64,000 nucleotides of DNA from DAOUJI01 sp965219565. GTDB taxonomy: Bacteria; Chloroflexota; Dehalococcoidia; Lucifugimonadales; JAGWBF01. This document shows, piece after piece, positions 24,410-32,108 of this stretch. Position numbers and translations under genes: made by a program. The DNA lies in the NCBI GenBank assembly GCA_965219565.1, contig OZ244780.1:806001-870000 (forward strand). The letters run 5' to 3'. Position 1 is the first letter of the stretch; each line of letters begins with the position of its first letter. Under the pieces are notes generated by a model. That model did no database searches and was not told the origin of the DNA. It saw only the letters and a list, made by a program, of their open reading frames with translations.

Positions 24410-25270
24410 ATGGTCTGGCAGGAGCTTAGCGTAACCGTCCCTCCCGAATACGTGGAACCAATCTCCTATCTCTTCGGGAAATACGGCCACGGGTTCTCCG
24501 CCGAACATCAAGTTGACGGCAGCCTGAAGCTGCGCACATATCTGACCTCCGCCTCCAAACGGCGACGCGCTCACATAGAGGTCGGTGTGAACTTGGTCCG
24601 TTCCATAGAGCCGTCCGCCATCCTTCAGGTGCAGGACCTGGAGGATACCCAGTGGGAAGAGGCCTGGAAGTCCCATTTCAGCCTGCTGCGACTGGGAAAG
24701 CGGCTGGTCGTCAAACCCTCCTGGATTGAGTATGAACCCCTGGACGGCGACCTGGTTATCGAGCTGGACCCCGGAATGGCTTTCGGCACCGGCTACCATC
24801 CCACCACCAGAATGTGCATGGAGGCCCTGGAAGAGCTGGTCAAGCCCGGGGTGAAGCTGCTGGACCTGGGCGCCGGCTCAGGCATCCTAACCATCCTGGC
24901 GCTCCGGCTGGGCGCCGGCTCCGCGGTGGCCGTCGACATAGATCCCCTGGCGGTCAGGACGGCCCGGCGGAACCTCAGGGCCGCCAAGTTGCTGTCCCAG
25001 GTCGCGCTGGTGAAGGGCTCCATTCCTCATCAAACCGGTCGCGAAGCCGAATTCGACCTGGCAGTGGCAAACATCAGCGCCAGGGTGCTGACTGAACGGT
25101 CTGAGGCCCTCTTCTCGGCATTGAAGCCTGGCGGCGCTTTGGTGGCCTCGGGCATCATTCAAAGCCAATCGGACGGGGTTGTAGAAGCATTTCTGGCCGC
25201 TGGACTCACTTTGCAGTCGTCTATGGCCCAGGACGACTGGACAGCGATGGTCTTGTCGAAGCCGGAGTAG
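24410..25270 (+). CDS. prmA: Ribosomal protein L11 methyltransferase
   Basis: A 286-residue PrmA-type SAM-dependent methyltransferase that trimethylates ribosomal protein L11. The N-terminal substrate-recruiting domain is followed by the class I fold: PGMAFGTGYHPTTRMCMEAL (family signature), LLDLGAGSGILTILALRLG (SAM motif I), VDIDPLAV and LAVANISARVL (the NxxA-type motif IV). It sits in the frequent dnaJ-prmA-rsmE order. The rsmE start lies four bases after its stop, so translation is probably coupled. Confidence 0.95.
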   Translation: MVWQELSVTVPPEYVEPISYLFGKYGHGFSAEHQVDGSLKLRTYLTSASKRRRAHIEVGVNLVRSIEPSAILQVQDLEDTQWEEAWKSHFSLLRLGKRLVVKPSWIEYEPLDGDLVIELDPGMAFGTGYHPTTRMCMEALEELVKPGVKLLDLGAGSGILTILALRLGAGSAVAVDIDPLAVRTARRNLRAAKLLSQVALVKGSIPHQTGREAEFDLAVANISARVLTERSEALFSALKPGGALVASGIIQSQSDGVVEAFLAAGLTLQSSMAQDDWTAMVLSKPE

Positions 25271-25274
25271 GTCG

Positions 25275-26024
25275 GTGCACCGTTTCTTCTTGCCTTCGGA
25301 GTGGACCGATGACGACATGGTGGAAATCCATGGCGAGGTTGCCCACCGCATCGGCAGAGTCCTCAGGTTGACGCCCGGCGCCGAGATAGTCCTCTTCGAC
25401 GGCTCCGGCATGGAGTGGACTGTCCGGCTGGACGGCGTTGCAAGAGACCACGTAGCAGGGCGCGTCCTGTCTTCGGAGAAGGGAAGGGGAGAACCTACAG
25501 TCAGGCTTGCGCTCTACCAGGGAGTGATGAAGGGAAACAAGTTTGACTGGACGCTGCAAAAGGGGACCGAGCTGGGCGTGTCCTGCTTTGTCCCCATGCA
25601 ATGTCAGAGGTCCGTGCCCCAGCCCCGCAGTGAGTCCCAACCCGGAAGGGTAGCCAGATGGGGGAAGATTGTGGTGGAAGCTGCCGAGCAGTCGGGACGG
25701 GCCGTTATCCCCGATGTGGCGGATCCAGTGGCCTTTAGGGAAGTCTGTGACGCCCTGGAAAACGCCTCCACGCTGGTTGTGCTCCCCTGGGGGGAGGGTG
25801 AAAGCGCCAAAAGCCTCTCTGCGGCTGTTTCAGAGGCCCCAGACTCGAAAGAAGTGGCCTTGATAATCGGCCCGGAGGGTGGACTCGATCCGGAAGAGGT
25901 CGATTATGCTCGTGGAAAGGGCCTGGAGCCCGTGACCCTGGGGAGACGCATACTCCGGGCCGAGACCGCTGGTATAGCGGCGGTCAGCGCATTGATGTAC
26001 GCCCTGGGAGAGATGGAGCCTTAG
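25275..26024 (+). CDS. rsmE: 16S rRNA m3U1498 methyltransferase
   Basis: A 249-residue RsmE, a SPOUT-fold methyltransferase that methylates U1498 of 16S rRNA. The N-terminal PUA-like segment HRFFLPSEWTDDDMVEIHGE leads to the SPOUT core with KGTELGV, EAAEQSGRAVIPDV, the SAM-binding knot IIGPEGGLDPEEVDYA, and LGRRILRAETA. GTG start behind GGAG at 25264-25267. It ends convergently with gpsA, overlapping by four bases. Confidence 0.96.
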   Translation: MHRFFLPSEWTDDDMVEIHGEVAHRIGRVLRLTPGAEIVLFDGSGMEWTVRLDGVARDHVAGRVLSSEKGRGEPTVRLALYQGVMKGNKFDWTLQKGTELGVSCFVPMQCQRSVPQPRSESQPGRVARWGKIVVEAAEQSGRAVIPDVADPVAFREVCDALENASTLVVLPWGEGESAKSLSAAVSEAPDSKEVALIIGPEGGLDPEEVDYARGKGLEPVTLGRRILRAETAGIAAVSALMYALGEMEP

Positions 26025-27031
26025 GGCCGCTCCAACTCTGAGCGCGGCGGGCGCCCCATCAGCTCCGCCGCCGCCTGCTGGGGGTCGAGTCCCTCGTATA
26101 GGATGCGGTAGGTGGCCTGGGTTATCGGCATCTCCACTCCTAGCGAATCGGCCATCTTCAAGGCAGCTACGGTGGTGTAGACTCCCTCGGCCACGTTGTC
26201 CATCTCGTCCAGGATGTCTTGAAGGCTGTTTCCCGCCGCCAGCTGCACCCCGACGTAGTGGTTGCGGCTTAGAGGGCTGGCGCAAGTGGCCATCAGGTCG
26301 CCCACTCCGGCCAGACCTGCAAACGTGGCGGGATTTGCCCCAGCGGCCGTTCCCAGCCGGGTGATTTCTGCCAGGCCCCTGGTCATGAAAGCGGCCTTGC
26401 TGTTGTCTCCCGCTCCAAGGCCGTCGCATATCCCAGCCCCCAAGGCGATGATGTTTTTGAGAGCCCCCCCAAGTTCGACCCCGATGATGTCGTCGTTGAC
26501 GTACACGCGGAAGCTGGGCGACATGAACATGGCTTGGGCTTGGGCCGCCACTCTTTCGTCGGCGGAAGCTATCACCGTGGAAGCGGGCATGCCGCTTACG
26601 ATTTCCTTGGCAAGATTGGGGCCTGACAGCGCTGCTATACGGTCGACCAGGTCGTTGGGCAGCTCATCCAACAGAACATGGCTCATGGACTCCCCGGAGT
26701 CCATTTCCAGCCCCTTGGAAGCGCTGACGACTATGGGACTTCCCTTGATTGAACCTGAGACGCGTCTCACGTTGTCTCTGAAACTCCCGGAGGGGACGGC
26801 CAACACCAGCATGTCGATGTCTGCCAGGGCTTCACCGTAGTCGTGGGCGCAGGTCAATCCTTCCGGAAAGGACACTCCAGGCAAGAATCTGGCGTTCTCG
26901 CGGGCTGCTTCAAGCGCTGCGGCCTCGGCCTCAGTGCGGGCCAGAAGAGTGGTCTGGACTCCGTTCTTGGCAAGGATGATGGCCAGGGTCGTTCCCCAGC
27001 TTGTGGGGCCGATTACCGTTGCACTGGACAT
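26021..27031 (-). CDS. gpsA: Glycerol-3-phosphate dehydrogenase [NAD(P)+]
   Basis: A 336-residue GpsA, which reduces dihydroxyacetone phosphate to sn-glycerol 3-phosphate for membrane lipid synthesis. The N-terminal Rossmann fold begins ATVIGPTSWGTTLAIIL. Catalytic and binding motifs include SASKGLE, LSGPNLAKEI, VELGGALKNIIALGAGI, and RGLAEITRLG with GLAGVGDL. The dinucleotide loop reads GPTSWG (8-13) instead of the common GAGSWG, so the middle glycine is replaced. The ATG at 27031 is chosen from homology; a longer frame to 27175 runs back into plsY. It follows plsY by 16 bases, the next enzyme in the same pathway. Confidence 0.95.
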   Translation of the reverse strand: MSSATVIGPTSWGTTLAIILAKNGVQTTLLARTEAEAAALEAARENARFLPGVSFPEGLTCAHDYGEALADIDMLVLAVPSGSFRDNVRRVSGSIKGSPIVVSASKGLEMDSGESMSHVLLDELPNDLVDRIAALSGPNLAKEIVSGMPASTVIASADERVAAQAQAMFMSPSFRVYVNDDIIGVELGGALKNIIALGAGICDGLGAGDNSKAAFMTRGLAEITRLGTAAGANPATFAGLAGVGDLMATCASPLSRNHYVGVQLAAGNSLQDILDEMDNVAEGVYTTVAALKMADSLGVEMPITQATYRILYEGLDPQQAAAELMGRPPRSELERP

Positions 27032-27047
27032 GGCGACGGCCGGCGTA

Positions 27048-27782
27048 CTATCCGCCCGCTCCGGGAGTGGAGGCTTCTTCCAGTTGTTCCGCTGGTTGGC
27101 CCAGGCGTCTCTCGGTCCCGCGTATGATGCGTTGGATGTTGTCCCTGTGTTGCCAGGTGATGAGCGCACAGCCAATTCCCGTGTACCAGAGGTATGTGGC
27201 GGAGGTGTAGTCCAAAAGGACTATAACCAGCAACACAAAGAATGCAGCCCAGTTAGAAACAATGGAGCCTAACGAAAGGATTCGGGTGAGCAGTGTCACC
27301 GGCAGGAAGACTCCAACGGCTATGGCGCCGGCTATGGGCTCCATGATGAGCAATCCCCCGAGACCCGTGGCTATTCCCCTGCCGCCCTTGAAATTCAGGA
27401 ACACGGACCAGTTGTGACCTGCCAGGGCTGCCAAGCCCGCCACGACCTCCACTCCAGGGTCATCGGCCACCAATCGTGCCATGAGAACAGCTAGAAGCCC
27501 CTTGCTCAGGTCCAACGCCAACGCTAGCGCCGCGAACTTGCCGCCTGCGGTCCGGAGGACGTTCGAAGTGCCTATCTTCCCGCTGCCGTACTGCCGTATG
27601 TCCACACCCTTCACGGCCAGCCCAATCAGGAAACCCCAGGGTATCGACCCCAGAACGTAGGCGACTGGGATGAGGAGGGCGTATTGTCCCGCGGCGGAGT
27701 CCAGGTCAGCCCTTACGAGCATAATGGCGACGTATACGGCCAGCGCCGGGGGAATAATCAGGGCTGTCACGACCTGGGCCAT
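27048..27782 (-). CDS. plsY: Acyl-phosphate:glycerol-3-phosphate acyltransferase
   Basis: A 244-residue multi-pass membrane acyltransferase that transfers an acyl group from acyl phosphate to glycerol 3-phosphate, the first step of phospholipid synthesis. The three PlsY motifs are visible: GSIPWGFLIG, GSGKIGTSNVLRTAGGK, and GHNWSVFLNFKGGRGIATGLG-type sequence. An extra N-terminal helix of about 35 residues precedes the usual start. It lies between der and gpsA, and gpsA supplies its substrate. Confidence 0.95.
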   Translation of the reverse strand: MAQVVTALIIPPALAVYVAIMLVRADLDSAAGQYALLIPVAYVLGSIPWGFLIGLAVKGVDIRQYGSGKIGTSNVLRTAGGKFAALALALDLSKGLLAVLMARLVADDPGVEVVAGLAALAGHNWSVFLNFKGGRGIATGLGGLLIMEPIAGAIAVGVFLPVTLLTRILSLGSIVSNWAAFFVLLVIVLLDYTSATYLWYTGIGCALITWQHRDNIQRIIRGTERRLGQPAEQLEEASTPGAGG

Positions 27783-27785
27783 GAA

Positions 27786-29105
27786 CTATATCCTCTGTCT
27801 GAACACGAGCCTTAGATGGGTGTGCGTGTAGCCGAAGGCGGTGCGAAGCCGATTCTCCAGGAACCGTTCGTATGAGAAGTGTACCAGTTTGGGATCGCTT
27901 ACAGCAAAGACGAACGTCGGTGGGTTGGCGCCCAGCTGTCTCACCTGGGTGATTCTCAGCCGCCTGCCCCGTCTGGCCGGGGGCATGTGGTCGGCCATGG
28001 CGTCCATCAATGTCCGGTTCAGCTTTTCGGGAGGGACTCTCTGAGTCCGTTCTTTGTATATGGCAAGAGAGAGCTTGACCAGGTCATCCACTCCGTCGCC
28101 GTTCAAGGCAGACGTGAAGGTGATAGGGACGTAGGGCATGAAGTGGAGCCTGCTCCTGACGGTCTGGATGGCTTCCTCTTTCTCATAGGCGTCCACGTTT
28201 TCCCTGAGGTCCCATTTGTTGATGACTGCGACAATGCCTCGGTAGGCGTCCCATGCATAGCCGGAAACGTGAGCGTCTTGGGCGGTGGCCAACTCAGCCG
28301 CGTCCATGATCAGCAGGGCTATGTCGCACCGTTGCACCGCACGGGTCGAGCGCAGGGTCGAATAGTATTCGATTCCCTTGCCCACCTTGCCGGGTCGCCT
28401 TATGCCCGCCGTGTCTATAAGGGTCACAGGAGCGCCGTCATAGGTGAAGCGAGTGTCCAGGGCGTCTCTCGTGGTGCCCGGAATCTCACTGACTATGGCC
28501 CGTTCCTGGCCCAGGATGGCGTTGGTCAGCATGGACTTTCCCACGTTGGTGCGCCCGATTATAGCCAGCTTTAGAGACTCCTCTTCGTCGGGATAGAGTT
28601 CCTCGGATGGGGGAAGCTGTGCCACCACATGGTCCATCAGATCGTGGATTCCCAAGTTGTGGTATGCGCTTATGAGGAACGGGTCTCCCAACCCAAGGCC
28701 GTAGAATTCGGCTCCAGAGGCCTCTCTGTTCTGGTTGTCCGCCTTGTTCACAGCCGTAATGACGGGCTTGTGGATGCGCCGGAGCCAGTCGGCGATTTCC
28801 GCGTCCATGGGGTTCAGCCCGGTTACCGCGTCCATCACGAAGATGATTATCTCCGCTTCGGCCACCGCCGCCTCAACCTGGGCTTTGACTTGCTCCCGCA
28901 GAGGGTCTTGGGGACGCGGCTCCAGTCCGCCGGTGTCCACGATGGTTATCCGGCAATCGGCCCAGACCACCTCGGCCAACAGGCGGTCGCGTGTGGTGCC
29001 CGGAATGTCCGACACTATCGCGTCGCGGCCTCCGGCCAGGCGGTTGAAGAGAGTAGACTTGCCGACGTTTGGTCGGCCAACGATGGCTACAAGGGGATTA
29101 GTCAT
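27786..29105 (-). CDS. der: Ribosome biogenesis GTPase Der
   Basis: A 439-residue Der/EngA with two tandem GTPase domains needed for 50S subunit assembly. Domain 1 begins VAIVGRPNVGKSTLFNRL with DTGG and NKAD motifs. Domain 2 has IIGRTNVGKSMLTNAI, DTAGI and NKWD. A C-terminal KH-like domain ends in the RLVFRQRI tail. Length is standard. plsY starts three bases after its stop, and argF lies 23 bases upstream, so argF-der-plsY-gpsA is probably one transcript. Confidence 0.97.
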   Translation of the reverse strand: MTNPLVAIVGRPNVGKSTLFNRLAGGRDAIVSDIPGTTRDRLLAEVVWADCRITIVDTGGLEPRPQDPLREQVKAQVEAAVAEAEIIIFVMDAVTGLNPMDAEIADWLRRIHKPVITAVNKADNQNREASGAEFYGLGLGDPFLISAYHNLGIHDLMDHVVAQLPPSEELYPDEEESLKLAIIGRTNVGKSMLTNAILGQERAIVSEIPGTTRDALDTRFTYDGAPVTLIDTAGIRRPGKVGKGIEYYSTLRSTRAVQRCDIALLIMDAAELATAQDAHVSGYAWDAYRGIVAVINKWDLRENVDAYEKEEAIQTVRSRLHFMPYVPITFTSALNGDGVDDLVKLSLAIYKERTQRVPPEKLNRTLMDAMADHMPPARRGRRLRITQVRQLGANPPTFVFAVSDPKLVHFSYERFLENRLRTAFGYTHTHLRLVFRQRI

Positions 29106-29128
29106 GGCGCTCCAGGGGTGGAATGAGG

Positions 29129-30043
29129 TCAGGCTCCTCCCATTATATACTCAAGGAGCGCTTTTTGGGCGTGGAGCCTGTTTTCAGCTTGGGTGTACGC
29201 GACGGACTGGGGATGCTCCAGCATTCCCGGAGCCACCTCTTCCCCGTAATGGGCCGGCATGTCGTGCATGAATATGGCGCCCTCGGCGGCTTGGCTCATG
29301 AGATGTGAGTCCACTGTGTAGCCTTCAAAGGCGGCTTGACGTCTCTGCGCTTCGGCCTCTTGTCCCATGCTGGCCCAGACGTCGGTGTAGACCACGTCGG
29401 CGCCCGCCGCCGCGTCCGATGGCAAGGTCACGGTCCTCAACTCCGCTCCCGTCGTATCGGAGGCCCTTCTGGCCGCGTCCAGCGTTCTTCCGTCCAGACC
29501 ATAGCCGTCGGGAGAGGCGATGGAGAAGTTCATGCCCATCGCCACGGCTCCCAGACAAAGGCTGCGGGCGACGTTGTTGCCGTCTCCTATATAGGCCGCT
29601 TTGATGCCGTTAAGGCGGCCCTTGGAGTCGCGGATGGTCATCAGGTCAGCCAGGGTCTGGCATGGGTGCTCCCAATCGGACAGGGCGTTTATCACCGGAA
29701 CGTGGGAATGTTGGGCCAACTCCTCCAGGTCTCCGTGTCCGAAAACCCTGGCCACTATGCAGTCCACGTACCGGGACAACACTCTTGCCACGTCGGACAC
29801 TGCCTCCCGCTTGCCCAGTCCAACCTCTTCGGGTCCCATGTAGACTGAGTAGCCCCCCAGTTGCTGAATCCCGACCTGGAAGGAGACCTTAGTCCGGAGA
29901 GACGGTTTGTCGAACAGGAGGGCCACGGTCTTGCCTGCCAGCGGCGCAGCCGCTGCTCCGTCGGCCAGCTCTCGACCTCGCACTAGCAGCCCTTCAATTT
30001 GACGGCCGGTCAAGTCCTGAATCGAGAGTAGATGGGGCGCCAT
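29129..30043 (-). CDS. argF: Ornithine carbamoyltransferase
   Basis: A 304-residue carbamoyltransferase. OTCase makes citrulline from ornithine and carbamoyl phosphate in arginine synthesis. SLRTKVSF is the carbamoyl-phosphate loop (usually STRTR), HPCQTLADLMTI the second conserved motif, and DVWASMG the ornithine loop. The catalytic HCLP motif reads HDMPAH (His260-Asp261), so the usual cysteine is missing; some family members vary here. Arginine synthesis is the best guess, but another amino substrate is possible. Strong AGGAGG before the ATG. Confidence 0.9.
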   Translation of the reverse strand: MAPHLLSIQDLTGRQIEGLLVRGRELADGAAAAPLAGKTVALLFDKPSLRTKVSFQVGIQQLGGYSVYMGPEEVGLGKREAVSDVARVLSRYVDCIVARVFGHGDLEELAQHSHVPVINALSDWEHPCQTLADLMTIRDSKGRLNGIKAAYIGDGNNVARSLCLGAVAMGMNFSIASPDGYGLDGRTLDAARRASDTTGAELRTVTLPSDAAAGADVVYTDVWASMGQEAEAQRRQAAFEGYTVDSHLMSQAAEGAIFMHDMPAHYGEEVAPGMLEHPQSVAYTQAENRLHAQKALLEYIMGGA

Positions 30044-30078
30044 GTCCAGTCCTCCTTCTTTCCGTCTTAGGAAAGGGA

Positions 30079-30108
30079 ATATTATCCCATAACCCGTCGC
30101 GGCTTCAA
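30079..30108 (-). promoter_or_regulatory. Promoter of the argF-der-plsY-gpsA unit
   Basis: On the minus strand TTGAAG (30103-30108), an 18-base spacer and TAATAT (30079-30084), about 40 bases before the argF start. No ARG box is recognised. Confidence 0.6.
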
Positions 30109-30144
30109 GGAGCGGGGTAGCGTTTCCAGGGTTTTTCTTTTTCG

Positions 30145-30274
30145 TGTCATTCTGAACTCAGCGGAGCTGAGTGAAGAATCTCAAATCCTTCATAGGGAAC
30201 GTGGTATGGTCGCCGCGAGAACGATTGCAAGTGAGGGTTTAAGATTCGTCGTCGCTGCGCTCCTCAGAATGACA
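30145..30274. mobile_element. MITE-like element with terminal inverted repeats
   Basis: A 130-base segment bounded by TGTCATTCTGA (30145-30155) and its exact reverse complement TCAGAATGACA (30264-30274). Inner sequence also pairs partly (GAAGAATCTC against GATTCGTCGTCGC). It has no ORF. Ends of this GTCATTCTGA type occur in dispersed small repeats of many environmental genomes. It fills most of the 346-base gap between argF and the thioesterase gene. Confidence 0.65.
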
Positions 30275-30389
30275 GCAAAGAGACCTTGGGAGCTCTTATT
30301 CGCAGCGAATGAGGTGGAATTACCCTTTGAACGGATATAGAATTGGCGGCAGCCAAAACGTACTGCAGTAGGGTATCACAGGAGGCTCG

Positions 30390-30743
30390 ATGGCCGGAGA
30401 AAAGGTAACCATCGGATTGAAAGGCGAAAGGGAAACCATAGTCTGCGACCACAATGTCGCCGGACACATAAACAAGTTCTCCACTCCTGCAATGATAGGC
30501 CTGATGGAAGGCGCTTCCCAACAGGCAGTGGATGCCCATCTGGAACCGGGGCAGACTACGGTTGGCTTCATCGTCAACGTAAGGCACCTTGCTCCGGCTT
30601 CTATCGGCGCCAGGATAGTGGCGCGGGCCGAACTAACGGAGATGTCGGGAAACAAGCTCACGTTTACGGTTGAAGCCTACGACGGAGAAAACAAGATAGG
30701 CGACGGCACCCACGTGAGGGCCCTGATTACGCGTTCCGGTTAG
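30390..30743 (+). CDS. Hotdog-fold thioesterase, FlK-like
   Basis: A 117-residue single-domain hotdog protein. The middle TVGFIVNVRHLAPASIGARI and the end KIGDGTHVRALI match the thioesterase family containing fluoroacetyl-CoA thioesterase FlK, which hydrolyses acyl-CoA thioesters as dimers in the cytosol. The substrate is unknown; a general housekeeping CoA thioesterase is more likely than fluoroacetate resistance. AGGAGG directly precedes the ATG at good distance. It is convergent with the TIR gene. Confidence 0.85.
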   Translation: MAGEKVTIGLKGERETIVCDHNVAGHINKFSTPAMIGLMEGASQQAVDAHLEPGQTTVGFIVNVRHLAPASIGARIVARAELTEMSGNKLTFTVEAYDGENKIGDGTHVRALITRSG

Positions 30744-30764
30744 GAAGTGTCTGTGTAGGGCCTG

Positions 30765-32033
30765 CTAGTCCGGGCTGTTGACGGCGTCTGAGGCGGGGAT
30801 GTCCGCTTCCAGGTTGGCCAGGAGCTGTTCCAGCGCAGCCGCGTATTCCGTCTCAGTCTCCCAACCGCGGAAGTCGAACATGCGGTATCCGGTAAGCCCC
30901 AGCAGCTTGACGTTGCGGTTCTTCTCGTCGTAGGTCAGGTCTGAAATGGTCACCGGCTTCATCACCCATTGACCGCTGTCGCTTTGCTTCTTGGCCCCTT
31001 TGTTGAACTCTTCCCGCAGGTGCTCGTTGGCCAAGGAGTAGTCGGACAGCACAACCACCAGCTTGTCGTAGTAGACGATGCCCTTTTCTACGTCGGCGGT
31101 CACCCAGAGGCCGAGTTCGCTGGAACTGGCGGTCTCGGGCACCCAACGTCCGACTTTGGCGTCTGCGGGAAACGCCCAGCACCGTACGCCTCTACCCTGA
31201 AGGTCCAGGTACAGCTTCTGGGCGAACTCCCTGTCTTTGGAAAAATAGGAGACGAAGCATGTGTAGTGGCCGACCGAGTCCCGGGACGGCCCAGAGTCAA
31301 TCAGTTCCTCCGGCGTTCCGGCCCCTCGCAAGAAGGATTCCGGCAACTTGGCGGGAGTGCGGGATATGGTGTCCAGGCCGATGACGCTGGGGCCCACGTG
31401 CCGCAGCTGGTCCAAGCCGATGGCTTGGCTTAGGTCGCAGTCTCCGAAAACGGTGTGGAAGAGTATGGCGTCGGTCAGCCTGACGCCGTTCAGTGTTGGT
31501 CTGAAGAAGATGGCCTTGCCCAGATTGGCTCCTTCGAGGTTCGCGTCCGTCAGGTCTGCATAGCTGAGGTCGGCCCTGTTGAGGTCGGCGCCTGATAAGT
31601 TGGCTCCCTTGAGGTTCGCCTCACCTAGTTTGGCGCCGTCGAGGCTGGCCCGTTCCAGATCGGCGCCTGCTAAATCGGCTCCCCGCAGGTCAGCGCCCGG
31701 GAGGTGGGCCCCCTTCAAATCGGCCCCTGTCAGCACAGCCTTCTGGAGGATGGTGTTGGTGAGATTGGCCTCTGCCATGATGGCGTTGGCCAGTCTGCCC
31801 ATGCGGCAGCCTGAACGGCTCAGGTTCGCCTTGCTCAAGTTGGCTTCCACGAGGTGGATGCCGCTCAGGTCTGCATCGCTCAGGTCTGCATAGCTGAGGT
31901 CGGCCCTGTTGAGCTTGTGGCTGCTTAAACTGGCGCCTTTGAAATCAAGACGCTCGTTGGGGTTGTCCTGCCGCCAATGCTCGATGGCCGGAGCGCCCCG
32001 CAGGGCTAATTGCATATGCTCAGTCTTGGACAC
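30765..32033 (-). CDS. Pentapeptide-repeat protein with C-terminal TIR domain
   Basis: A 422-residue two-domain protein. Residues about 28-200 are pentapeptide repeats (A[DN]LxX), for example NRADLSYADLSDADLS and GADLKGAHLPGADLRGADLA, which fold into a square beta-helix. Residues about 250-400 form a TIR domain: YTCFVSYFSKDREFAQKLY, a box-2-like GRGVRCWAFPADAKVG, and VVVLSDYSLANEHLREEF, where the last Glu pair occupies the position of the NADase catalytic Glu. Bacterial TIR domains commonly degrade NAD+ or make signalling nucleotides in anti-phage defence. It is the last gene of a minus-strand three-gene group. Immune effector is an inference. Confidence 0.85.
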   Translation of the reverse strand: MSKTEHMQLALRGAPAIEHWRQDNPNERLDFKGASLSSHKLNRADLSYADLSDADLSGIHLVEANLSKANLSRSGCRMGRLANAIMAEANLTNTILQKAVLTGADLKGAHLPGADLRGADLAGADLERASLDGAKLGEANLKGANLSGADLNRADLSYADLTDANLEGANLGKAIFFRPTLNGVRLTDAILFHTVFGDCDLSQAIGLDQLRHVGPSVIGLDTISRTPAKLPESFLRGAGTPEELIDSGPSRDSVGHYTCFVSYFSKDREFAQKLYLDLQGRGVRCWAFPADAKVGRWVPETASSSELGLWVTADVEKGIVYYDKLVVVLSDYSLANEHLREEFNKGAKKQSDSGQWVMKPVTISDLTYDEKNRNVKLLGLTGYRMFDFRGWETETEYAAALEQLLANLEADIPASDAVNSPD

Positions 32034-32108
32034 GCTGAGATTTTAGCACAGAGGTGGGTTGCGGGGTTACGAGTTGGCAGATTATGCGTACACCTGTCCA
32101 GTTGTTCG

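Noticed and set aside
27032..27175. Upstream extension of gpsA
   Set aside because: It overlaps plsY and lacks conservation; GpsA homologs start at the Rossmann strand.
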